Shown in pieces: positions 18,964-27,033 of a stretch of 64,000 bases of DNA (the stretch's first letter is position 1; the number at the start of each line of letters is the position of its first letter). This DNA is from Dysgonomonas sp. 511 (GTDB taxonomy: Bacteria; Bacteroidota; Bacteroidia; Bacteroidales; Dysgonomonadaceae). The notes below the pieces were generated by a model. The model ran no database searches, was not told the origin of the DNA, and saw only the letters and a program-made list of their open reading frames with translations. A program made the position numbers and the translations under genes. The DNA is taken from NCBI RefSeq assembly GCF_010501105.1, contig NZ_QVMQ01000008.1, positions 1 to 64,000 of the forward strand, in the 5' to 3' direction.

Positions 18964-20541
18964 TTACTTTTTCCTTTTCAATGTCTGGATACATTCCCTG
19001 CGCGGAATAATTACCGATACACCGTTGTATTCTATTTCGTCTTTTATTACTTTCTTTATTTCATCCATATTTTTAGGCAGTGGAACGACCACTCTTACAT
19101 GGCTTTTCTCCACACCTACACCATAGCAGATATTTTCCAGTTTTTCGGTTCCTGCCGAATCCTGTCCGCCTGTCATGGCAGTAGTCAGGTTGTCGGAAAT
19201 TACTACAGTAATATTTACTCCCGAATTTACGGCATCGAGCAATCCTGTTATCCCCGAATGGGTGAAGGTGGAATCGCCGATTACCGCTACCGAAGGGAAC
19301 AGTCCGGCATCGGCAGCGCCTTTAGCCATAGTAATGGATGCACCCATATCCACACAGGTATCTATCGCCCTGAATGGAGGAAGCGCTCCGAGGGTATAAC
19401 ATCCTATATCGCTGAAAACTTTAGCGTTACTATATTCTTTTATTACTTCGTTCAATGCTTTATATACATCGCTATGCCCGCAACCCGAACATAGTGCCGG
19501 CGGACGGGGTACGATATTTTTACTGCTATCGAATTGTTTTTCCACATCCAGACCTAACGCTACGCGCACATTGTCGGGCGTTAGTTCGCCTACCCGTGGA
19601 AGCTCACCTGTCAGTCGTCCTTTTATCTTACCGCTTTGGTCGAGAAGTCCACGTACTTGTTCTTCCACAAATGGCTGCCCGTCTTCCAGAACCAATACTT
19701 CATCGCACTCGTCTACCACCTTTTGTATAAGCTGTTTAGGTAATGGATATTGCGATATTTTGAGAATCGTATAACCACATTCGTTGGTCGAATTCTCCAT
19801 GAGGTAATTGTAGCCTATACCACAAGCTATTACACCTTTTTTATTACCTTGCTTATAGTTATTATATGGTGATTCTACCGATATCTTTTCCAGTTCGGGC
19901 TGTACGGCTAGTAGTTCGTTATACCTTCTTCTGGCATTTACAGGAAGTAGTACCCATCGCGATTTGTCTTCCGGGAATTTTATAGGGTTTTGTTCTCTAG
20001 CCTCGTATGTCGCAACCTCCGAACGCGAATGTGCCATCCTCGTTGTAAGGCGCATAAGTACAGGCAGTTCAAATTTTTCGGAAACATCGAACGCATAACG
20101 TATCATGTCATACGCTTCCTGTTGCGACGATGGTTCGAAAATCGGCATAAATGCAAATTTACCGTAAAAACGCGAATCCTGCTCATTTTGCGACGAGTGC
20201 ATCGACGGGTCGTCGGCCACAAGTACTACCAATCCTCCATTCGTTCCCGTCATCGAGGAATTTACGAAAGCATCGGCGGCTACATTCAGTCCTACGTGCT
20301 TCATGCAAACCAACGAACGTTTACCTACATACGAAACGCCAAGGGCAGCTTCCATTGCTGTCTTTTCGTTTGCACACCATTGGCTGCGAATTTTTCGTTC
20401 AGTGGCTAATGGCGAATCTTGTATATATTCTGTAATTTCGGTCGAAGGGGTTCCCGGATAGGCATAGACGCCTGTTATTCCGGCATGTATAGCTCCCAGG
20501 GCAATCGCCTGGTCGCCAAGCAAAAGAAGTTTTTCTTTCAT
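18964..20541 (-). CDS. iorA: Indolepyruvate ferredoxin oxidoreductase alpha subunit
   Basis: A 525-aa subunit holding the thiamine-diphosphate site. The N-terminal pyrimidine domain (LLLGDQAIALGAIHAGITGVYAYP) precedes the C-terminal PP domain with PALCSGCGHSDV near 350, DIGCYTLG near 380 and GDSTFTHSGI near 420. The product stops shortly after SVIIPRREC. Archaeal IorA (about 640 aa) continues into a two-cluster ferredoxin domain that is absent here. The start lies 4 bases after the omega-amidase stop. Confidence 0.93.
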   Translation of the reverse strand: MKEKLLLLGDQAIALGAIHAGITGVYAYPGTPSTEITEYIQDSPLATERKIRSQWCANEKTAMEAALGVSYVGKRSLVCMKHVGLNVAADAFVNSSMTGTNGGLVVLVADDPSMHSSQNEQDSRFYGKFAFMPIFEPSSQQEAYDMIRYAFDVSEKFELPVLMRLTTRMAHSRSEVATYEAREQNPIKFPEDKSRWVLLPVNARRRYNELLAVQPELEKISVESPYNNYKQGNKKGVIACGIGYNYLMENSTNECGYTILKISQYPLPKQLIQKVVDECDEVLVLEDGQPFVEEQVRGLLDQSGKIKGRLTGELPRVGELTPDNVRVALGLDVEKQFDSSKNIVPRPPALCSGCGHSDVYKALNEVIKEYSNAKVFSDIGCYTLGALPPFRAIDTCVDMGASITMAKGAADAGLFPSVAVIGDSTFTHSGITGLLDAVNSGVNITVVISDNLTTAMTGGQDSAGTEKLENICYGVGVEKSHVRVVVPLPKNMDEIKKVIKDEIEYNGVSVIIPRRECIQTLKRKK

Positions 20542-20545
20542 TTAT

Positions 20546-21307
20546 TTATATCAGTGTAAAGTTATCAGCATCTTTCAGAACAGGGAATTTCTTTCTGAAT
20601 CCTTCCAGCTCTTCCATATTTATCTCGCCCAAAACGGCTTCTTCTTTATCGGGTTGTGCTGCAACGATGTGTTGCCCCAAATAGTTGATTAAGGCTGTGC
20701 CGCCGCTATACGCGTTCGAGGGGTCGTTGCCCGTGCGGTTTACCCCTGCCACATAGCATACGTTTTCTATGGCGCGCGCTTTGAGCAGTGTGTTCCATGC
20801 TTCGAGCCGCGAGGTAGGCCAGTTGGCTACATATATTGCCATGTCGTAGTCGTCCCTGTTGCGCGAGAAAATAGGAAAGCGCAAATCGTAACATATCTGG
20901 AGCAGGATCCTGACTCTTTTATATTTTACGATCACACGCTGTTGTCCGGCTTCATATTCTTCATGTTCGCCGGCATACGAAAATAAATGCTTTTTATTAT
21001 AAACCGAATATTCTCCATCCGGCTGTACAAAGTAGAAGCGATTATAGAACTTCCCGTTGTCAACGGTGGCAACGCTTCCGCATACGGCTGCGTCTTTCTC
21101 CCTCGCTATTGCCTGCATCCATTGCAGGGTAACTGTATCCGCTTCTTCTGCCACACCTTCGGGTGCCATACAAAAACCGGTGGTAAACATTTCGGGAAGG
21201 ATGATGATATCAGCCTGTGGCGAAGTATTTATTATTTTTTGCGCAGCTATCCTGTTATCTTCCGGCATTTGCCATCTGATATCCGTTTGTACGAGTAAAA
21301 TATTCAT
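20546..21307 (-). CDS. Omega-amidase (nitrilase superfamily, YafV type)
   Basis: A 253-aa C-N hydrolase with the catalytic triad in ILPEMFTTGF (Glu39), NKKHLF (Lys near 113) and QICYDLRFP (Cys near 145). YafV/Nit2 enzymes hydrolyse alpha-ketoglutaramate, the by-product of glutamine transamination. That fits its place at the head of an operon with an aminotransferase, since it would pull transamination forward. Confidence 0.88.
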   Translation of the reverse strand: MNILLVQTDIRWQMPEDNRIAAQKIINTSPQADIIILPEMFTTGFCMAPEGVAEEADTVTLQWMQAIAREKDAAVCGSVATVDNGKFYNRFYFVQPDGEYSVYNKKHLFSYAGEHEEYEAGQQRVIVKYKRVRILLQICYDLRFPIFSRNRDDYDMAIYVANWPTSRLEAWNTLLKARAIENVCYVAGVNRTGNDPSNAYSGGTALINYLGQHIVAAQPDKEEAVLGEINMEELEGFRKKFPVLKDADNFTLI

Positions 21308-21335
21308 GTATATGTCAGATATTCAAAACAGGATT

Positions 21336-21343
21336 CAAATATA
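21336..21343 (-). promoter_or_regulatory. -7 promoter box for the omega-amidase-ior-paaK operon
   Basis: Minus-strand TATATTTG matches TAnnTTTG and lies 29 bases upstream of the omega-amidase start. Confidence 0.55.
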
Positions 21344-21436
21344 CAGAATTTTACCTAAATAATGAAATGATTGTATTTTTATTAGTGAATACAGAAGTTT
21401 GTTTACAATATTACCTGTAAATGTCACAAAATTTGG

Positions 21437-22198
21437 TTATTTGATTTTGATATAGGTAAATTCCTTTGCAAGTTCTCCGTTGTAGTATTGTTTCAGAGGA
21501 TAACCATCATCGTCGTAGTCGTAGGTAACGTTTATAATCAATGTATCGGGCAACAGATTTTCTACTGTTGATTTTTTCAGGTTATTTCCTCCTATAAAAT
21601 CGCCGCACCATTTCATGTGGCTCATGTGTACTGCCCAAAACCAAGCTGGCAAGTTTATACCGGATAAAATAGATTTATCGTTGTAAAACTCGTTTGTGGT
21701 AATTATATCACTCTTGCCAATAGCCGAATGTTGAATGTACCTGACGATGTTGTTATTCGTATCGTATCGAAATTCTTCCCATAGTTTTCCGTCGTCGAAA
21801 ATCGTTTTTGTAAGCCTGTTTTGAGAGTCTATGTAGATCTTGTTTTCTTCTGTCAGTTTTTCTTTCAGTTTCTTGCCCTTGCTTTGCTCTGTTTCGAGAA
21901 TGTACCCTTTGTTGGTATAGTCGAATTTTGAATTTGTCGTTAGCTCTCCCCTATCTTCATTCATTGTGTATTCGGCTATTTGCCCCGTGGCTTTATCGTA
22001 TTTGAACGAATATTCGCTGAATGTCAATATTCCTTTTACGGAAAAAGAGGCAAGCCTGTTTTTTTCATATTTGAAAGAAACAAGTTCTTTTGTATTTTTT
22101 GAGTCGATAGCTACCAGAAGCTTTTTTTCCTGAGCATATAGCGTTGCGATAAAAATAAAGAAGAAAAAGGAAAAGAATAAGAATCTGAGATTTTTCAT
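21437..22198 (-). CDS. Secreted protein of unknown function with beta-strand repeats
   Basis: The 253-aa product has a signal peptide (very Phe-rich core, cleavage near ATLYAQ, residue 22). The mature part has repeating aromatic strands such as EYSFKYD, EFRYDTNNN, VTYDYDDDGYPLKQYY and EFTYIK, reminiscent of YD-type or DUF4595-like Bacteroidota surface proteins. I do not recognise a function. It is a single gene: neither neighbour is closely spaced. Confidence 0.7.
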   Translation of the reverse strand: MKNLRFLFFSFFFFIFIATLYAQEKKLLVAIDSKNTKELVSFKYEKNRLASFSVKGILTFSEYSFKYDKATGQIAEYTMNEDRGELTTNSKFDYTNKGYILETEQSKGKKLKEKLTEENKIYIDSQNRLTKTIFDDGKLWEEFRYDTNNNIVRYIQHSAIGKSDIITTNEFYNDKSILSGINLPAWFWAVHMSHMKWCGDFIGGNNLKKSTVENLLPDTLIINVTYDYDDDGYPLKQYYNGELAKEFTYIKIK

Positions 22199-22413
22199 AT
22201 ATACATAAGTTTTATTTCAATAACGTTTTATAAATACTCTTAGTATATGTTATAAGCTGATATTTTACGACAAAGAAAGTGTCCCCCAAATAATCATCTG
22301 CTTCATTGCTCCATTTATTAGCCATCGGTCACATACTTTTGCATGCTCCCCTCGGTCTAAAAATGAGCGGTTTGGCATCTAGTCTCTTTTTGAACACTTC
22401 ACTACATAAACTC

Positions 22414-22452
22414 AAAGAAGGTGTCCTTTCTTACTTTTGGGACACCTTCTTT
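22414..22452 (-). terminator. Rho-independent terminator after carB
   Basis: A perfect 13-bp stem, AAAGAAGGTGTCC (22414-22426) with GGACACCTTCTTT (22440-22452), lies 24 bases past the carB stop. The stem core is also used at 49970-49997. Confidence 0.85.
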
Positions 22453-22475
22453 GTACAGAATGTTATATAAGTCTA

Positions 22476-25400
22476 CTAATCGTATTCATTCCAAGCTTTG
22501 ATCTCTATTTCATCCACATTCATTTTGCAGAATGCCTGGATAAATGCCGAAGCTAGGCGTGAATTTGTAAGTAAAGGCACATTGAAGTCGATAGCAGCAC
22601 GGCGAATCTTATACCCGTTGTCGAGCTCGCTTGTAGTAAAATTCTTAGGGATATTTACTATAAGGTCTATTTGCTTGTTGTGTATCATCTCCAGCGCACT
22701 TGGCTTTTGGTCGTCGGTCGGCCAGAATACCTGGATTGCCGGAATACCATTTTCCTGAAGGAATTTTTGCGAACCGCTAGTAGCGTATATATCATATCCC
22801 TTCTGGTGAAGCAGGTGTGCGGCTTCGAGCAAGGCTACTTTCGATTTTGCAGGCCCGGTAGAGAACAATACCGACTTTTTAGGGATGCGGTGTCCTACCG
22901 AAAGCATCGACTTGAGCAGTGCATCGTGGAAGTTGTCGCCTATACATCCTACTTCCCCTGTAGAAGCCATGTCTACGCCCAGTACAGGGTCGGCTTTTTG
23001 CAGGCGGGAGAAGGAGAATTGAGAAGCTTTAATTCCCACGTAATCAATATCGAAGTCGTTTTTGTTTGGTTTCTGAACCTCTTTACCCAGCATTACCTGA
23101 GTTGCCAGATCTATGAAGTTTATCTTCAAAACCTTAGATACGAATGGGAATGATCGAGATGCCCGAAGGTTGCATTCGATAACTTTTACATCGTTATCTT
23201 TGGCTAAGAACTGCATATTAAATGGTCCTGATATTTGCAGTTCTTTCGCTATTTTATGCGCTATCTTTTTTATTCTCCTCACAGTCTCTATATAGAGGCG
23301 TTGAGCCGGAAACTGTATAGTAGCATCGCCTGAGTGTACTCCGGCAAACTCTACGTGTTCGGATATTGCATACATCACTATTTCGCCTTTGTTGGCTACG
23401 GCATCTATTTCTACTTCCTTCGCATTTTCTACAAACTCGCTTACTACTACAGGATGTTTTTTCGACACTTCGGCTGCCAATCCGAGGAAGTTTTCGAGTT
23501 CCTGATCGTTGGAGCATACATTCATCGCTGCTCCCGACAGTACGTAAGACGGGCGAATGAGTACCGGATAACCAACTTCGTCGACAAAGCCTTTTATATC
23601 GCTCAGCGAGGTAAGTTCTTTCCATCGTGGTTGGTCTACCCCGATACGGTCGAGCATGCTTGAGAATTTGTGACGGTCTTCGGCATTGTCGATGCTTTGC
23701 GCCGTAGTTCCCAGAATGTTTACCTTAGCTTCGTCTAAACGAAGAGCGAGGTTGTTAGGTATCTGTCCACCTACAGAAAGGATTACTCCATGAGGATTTT
23801 CGAGTTCGATGATGTCCATTACACGCTCGTAAGTCAGTTCGTCGAAGTACAGGCGGTCGCACATATCGTAGTCGGTAGAAACCGTCTCAGGATTATAGTT
23901 TATCATTACCGAACGGTAACCTTCTTTGCGGATGGTCTGCAAAGCATTCACCGAACACCAGTCGAACTCAACTGACGAACCTATGCGGTATGCACCCGAT
24001 CCGAGTACGATTACCGATTTGCGGTCGCCCAGATAGTTTACATCGTTTTCTTCGCCGTTGTATGTTATATACAGGTAGTTGGTTTGTGCCGGATATTCGG
24101 CTGCAAGCGTGTCTATCTGTTTCACACAAGGTACTATGCCGTTATCTTTGCGGATGCGGCGCACATCGTGCTGTATCGACTCTACCAGGCTTGGTTCTTT
24201 ACAAACTATTTTGGCTACCTGAAAGTCGGAGAATCCCATTTGCTTTGCTGTTTTCAGCAAGCTGAGCGGAAGGGATTTCACATCGTCGTATTTTTCCAGT
24301 TCTTTCGAGCAGTCGAATATATATTTCAGCTTTTGCAAGAACCAGCGGTCTATTTTAGTCAGGTCGTAAATCCTGTCGACTGTATATCCGCGTTTGAATG
24401 CTTCTTCGATGAAGAATATACGCTTGTCGGTAGGGTTGCTCAATGCTTCGTCAAGGTCGTTTACTTCGAGCGGTTTGTTGGCTGCAAATCCGTGCATACC
24501 TATATTTATCATCCGAAGCCCTTTTTGTATGGTTTCTTCGAATGTGCGGCCGATAGCCATAATTTCGCCTACCGACTTCATACTCGAACCGATTTCTTTA
24601 GATACGCCGTGGAATTTACCTAAATCCCAGCGAGGTATCTTCACCACTACATAGTCGAGTGCAGGTTCGAAGAATGCGCAGGTAGATTTTGTTACCGAGT
24701 TTTTCAGTTCGAACAACCCGTAACCCAGTCCCAGCTTAGCTGCTACGAAAGCCAAAGGATAACCAGTTGCTTTGGATGCCAATGCCGAAGAGCGGCTCAG
24801 GCGGGCATTTACTTCGATCACGCGATAGTCTTCCGATTCAGTATCGAAGGCAAATTGTACGTTACACTCCCCTACTATACCTACATGCTTAACGATACGG
24901 ATAGATAGTTCGCGCAACTTATGGAACTCGTCGTTGGTCAGTGTTTGCGATGGAGCAACTACGATACTTTCGCCGGTGTGTATTCCTAGCGGGTCGAAGT
25001 TTTCCATGTTACACACTGTCATACAGTTGCCATACTTGTCGCGTACTACTTCATACTCTATTTCTTTCCAGCCTTTCAGCGATTTTTCGACCAAAAGCTG
25101 CGATGAGTACGATAGTGCTTTTTCGGCAAGTACGCGCAATTCCTGTTCGTTGTCGCAAAATCCCGAACCTAGTCCGCCCAGCGCATAGGCAGCACGTATA
25201 ATAATCGGATAACCTAGTTCTTTTGCAGCACTTACAGCATCTTCTATCGTACCTACTGCCGTGCTCTTGATTGTTTTGACGTCTATTTCGTCAAGTTTCT
25301 TTACAAACAGTTCGCGGTCTTCGGTGTCCATTATGGCTTGTACCGGGGTACCCAACACACGCAGGTTGTATTTTTCCAGTATTCCGGTTTCGTATAGCTG

Positions 25401-25694
25401 TACACCACAGTTTAGTGCTGTTTGTCCCCCGAAAGCCAACAGTATTCCGTCCGGCTTTTCTTTTTGGATGACTTTTTCTACAAAATATGGTGTAATCGGC
25501 AGGAAGTATATTTTATCGGCACTACCTTCCGAGGTTTGTACTGTTGCAATATTGGGGTTGATAAGTACTGTTTCTATCCCTTCTTCTTTCAGGGCTTTCA
25601 AGGCTTGCGAACCTGAGTAGTCGAACTCTCCGGCTTCACCGATTTTCAAAGCACCCGAACCGAGGACTAATACTTTTTTTACATCTATATCCAT
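22476..25694 (-). CDS. carB: Carbamoyl-phosphate synthase large subunit
   Basis: A full-length 1072-aa CarB with two homologous ATP-grasp halves (first starts KKVLVLGSGALKIGEAGEFDYSGSQA, second starts SVIVLGSGAYRIGSSVEFDWCSVNA near 555). A C-terminal MGS-like regulatory domain from about 940 (KSVLFSTGPAKSKVALLEAA) is where UMP or ornithine bind in enterobacteria. It makes carbamoyl phosphate from ammonia, bicarbonate and two ATP for arginine and pyrimidines. It lies 24 bases after carA. Confidence 0.97.
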   Translation of the reverse strand: MDIDVKKVLVLGSGALKIGEAGEFDYSGSQALKALKEEGIETVLINPNIATVQTSEGSADKIYFLPITPYFVEKVIQKEKPDGILLAFGGQTALNCGVQLYETGILEKYNLRVLGTPVQAIMDTEDRELFVKKLDEIDVKTIKSTAVGTIEDAVSAAKELGYPIIIRAAYALGGLGSGFCDNEQELRVLAEKALSYSSQLLVEKSLKGWKEIEYEVVRDKYGNCMTVCNMENFDPLGIHTGESIVVAPSQTLTNDEFHKLRELSIRIVKHVGIVGECNVQFAFDTESEDYRVIEVNARLSRSSALASKATGYPLAFVAAKLGLGYGLFELKNSVTKSTCAFFEPALDYVVVKIPRWDLGKFHGVSKEIGSSMKSVGEIMAIGRTFEETIQKGLRMINIGMHGFAANKPLEVNDLDEALSNPTDKRIFFIEEAFKRGYTVDRIYDLTKIDRWFLQKLKYIFDCSKELEKYDDVKSLPLSLLKTAKQMGFSDFQVAKIVCKEPSLVESIQHDVRRIRKDNGIVPCVKQIDTLAAEYPAQTNYLYITYNGEENDVNYLGDRKSVIVLGSGAYRIGSSVEFDWCSVNALQTIRKEGYRSVMINYNPETVSTDYDMCDRLYFDELTYERVMDIIELENPHGVILSVGGQIPNNLALRLDEAKVNILGTTAQSIDNAEDRHKFSSMLDRIGVDQPRWKELTSLSDIKGFVDEVGYPVLIRPSYVLSGAAMNVCSNDQELENFLGLAAEVSKKHPVVVSEFVENAKEVEIDAVANKGEIVMYAISEHVEFAGVHSGDATIQFPAQRLYIETVRRIKKIAHKIAKELQISGPFNMQFLAKDNDVKVIECNLRASRSFPFVSKVLKINFIDLATQVMLGKEVQKPNKNDFDIDYVGIKASQFSFSRLQKADPVLGVDMASTGEVGCIGDNFHDALLKSMLSVGHRIPKKSVLFSTGPAKSKVALLEAAHLLHQKGYDIYATSGSQKFLQENGIPAIQVFWPTDDQKPSALEMIHNKQIDLIVNIPKNFTTSELDNGYKIRRAAIDFNVPLLTNSRLASAFIQAFCKMNVDEIEIKAWNEYD

Positions 25695-25718
25695 TTATAT
25701 TATTTTTTATATGGTGGA

Positions 25719-26789
25719 TTACAATTTTTCTACAAACAAATCGAATAAGAAACCTGTATCGGTAGGCCCACTGGCGGCTTCGGGGTGGAACTGAGCCGAG
25801 AAGAACGGTTTTGTCTTATGCTTGATGCCCTCGTTAGTTCCATCGTTAAGGTTGACAAACAAAGGTTCCCATTCTTCACCCAGAGATGCGCTTGTTACAG
25901 CGTATCCATGATTTTGGGAAGTGATGAAACATTTTTCTGTATTTACCATCTTCACCGGCTGATTGTGGCTACGGTGTCCGTATTTCAATTTATATACAGT
26001 TGCACCTCCTGCTTTAGAAAGCAACTGGTTGCCCATACAAATACCGCATATAGGCTTGTCGCCTTCCATTGCTTTACGGATGTTTTTTACAGTCTCTTCA
26101 CAAAAGTCGGGACTACCCGGCCCGTTGGATATGAAGAGCCCGTCCCATTCCAGTTGGTTGAAATCGTAATTCCATGGCACGCGTATAATGGTTACGTTTC
26201 TTTTCAAGAGGCTGCGTATTATATTATGTTTTACTCCACAGTCGACCAAAAGCACTTTCTTGTCGCCATTGCCATATGTCAGCACTTCCTTGCAACTGGC
26301 TTTAGCAACCTGGTTTTCGAGGTTGGGATCGTAAAATTCCACTTCATTTTCGTTTTGGAAAACTATTTTGCCTTTCATCGAACCTTTTTCGCGAAGTATC
26401 TTAGTCAGTTTGCGGGTATCTATTCCGTAAATGCCTGGCACATCGTGTTCTTTCAACCAGTCGCCAAGGCTTTTCTTTGCATTCCAGTGAGAATATTCGC
26501 GTGAGTAGTCGGATACTATAAGTCCGCTGACCTGTACTTTTTCCGATTCGTAAAAATTAGAAACCCCATTAGTAAAAGAATCTTCCGGCACTCCGTAATT
26601 ACCTACGAGCGGGAATGTGATAACAAGTATCTGTCCGAGGTATGAAGGGTCGGTAAGGCTTTCTGTATATCCCACCATTGCGGTACTGAATACCACTTCG
26701 CCGGCTTTTGCTGTTTCCGAACCGAATGATTTGCCTTCGAAAACTGTCCCGTCATCAAGAATTAGCTTAACTGGTTTGTCTGAATACAT
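25719..26789 (-). CDS. carA: Carbamoyl-phosphate synthase small subunit
   Basis: A 356-aa glutamine amidotransferase subunit that delivers ammonia to CarB. The N-terminal CarA domain (LILDDGTVFEGKSFG) is followed by a class I GATase with nucleophile in CGICMGNQLL (near 242) and His/Glu in FHPEA (near 336). Asn replaces the usual His in the GHQ part of the nucleophile motif. The leader carries a terminator-like hairpin and a small ORF with clustered Arg codons. Confidence 0.97.
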   Translation of the reverse strand: MYSDKPVKLILDDGTVFEGKSFGSETAKAGEVVFSTAMVGYTESLTDPSYLGQILVITFPLVGNYGVPEDSFTNGVSNFYESEKVQVSGLIVSDYSREYSHWNAKKSLGDWLKEHDVPGIYGIDTRKLTKILREKGSMKGKIVFQNENEVEFYDPNLENQVAKASCKEVLTYGNGDKKVLLVDCGVKHNIIRSLLKRNVTIIRVPWNYDFNQLEWDGLFISNGPGSPDFCEETVKNIRKAMEGDKPICGICMGNQLLSKAGGATVYKLKYGHRSHNQPVKMVNTEKCFITSQNHGYAVTSASLGEEWEPLFVNLNDGTNEGIKHKTKPFFSAQFHPEAASGPTDTGFLFDLFVEKL

Positions 26790-26910
26790 TTTTTGTTTGA
26801 AATATAAAATTGTGAATACTGTTGTTTATAATGCAAAAAAAAGGAACAGGATATTTAGCATATCTGTTCCTTCTTGTATAATATATTGTATATTTTTTTT
26901 TTTTCATCAT
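26767..26910 (-). CDS. Candidate 47-aa leader peptide overlapping the carA attenuator
   Basis: An ATG-ATG start at 26910 opens a 47-codon frame: Met-Met, four Lys codons from an A12 tract, then a Tyr-rich stretch, then Thr-Arg-Arg-Asn-Arg encoded by ACA AGA AGG AAC AGA, and on through the hairpin. It ends at TAA (26769-26767), overlapping the first codons of carA out of frame. The Arg codons lie at and just inside the 5' arm of the hairpin. It is a hypothetical leader peptide; no homolog is claimed. Confidence 0.4.
   Translation of the reverse strand: MMKKKKYTIYYTRRNRYAKYPVPFFCIINNSIHNFIFQTKNVFRQTS
26835..26872 (-). terminator. Candidate transcription attenuator in the carA leader
   Basis: On the minus strand a 13-bp stem with one bulged C (AAGGAACAG-ATAT with ATATCCTGTTCCTT, loop GCTAA) is followed directly by eight T residues. 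This is a classic intrinsic terminator, yet it lies 46 bases before the carA start and after the only visible -7 box. It would stop carAB transcription unless something prevents folding. Confidence 0.7.
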
Positions 26911-26946
26911 TCAAATATCCGTATTCGCTTATGAATATCTGAGGTG

Positions 26947-26954
26947 CAAAGATA
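26947..26954 (-). promoter_or_regulatory. -7 promoter box for carAB
   Basis: Minus-strand TATCTTTG matches TAnnTTTG. It implies a leader of about 150 nt that contains the small ORF and the hairpin. Confidence 0.6.
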
Positions 26955-27021
26955 GAAATAAAAAATGATATATCTAATGTTTAGCAATTAAATTTTGCGA
27001 TAAGAAGTTAAGAAAAAATAT

Positions 27022-27029
27022 TACTTTTG
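27022..27029 (+). promoter_or_regulatory. -7 promoter box abutting tilS
   Basis: TACTTTTG matches TAnnTTTG and ends only 5 bases before the tilS ATG. A TTTG at 26994-26997 could be the -33 element, although the spacing of 24 is long. Transcription would start at or next to the ATG, giving a leaderless mRNA. Confidence 0.5.
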
Positions 27030-27033
27030 AATT

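Noticed and set aside
22199..22413. Possible gene remnant between carB and the secreted protein gene
   Set aside because: A minus-strand frame reads for about 20-30 residues on each side of an in-frame TGA but matches nothing I recognise; not enough to call a pseudogene.
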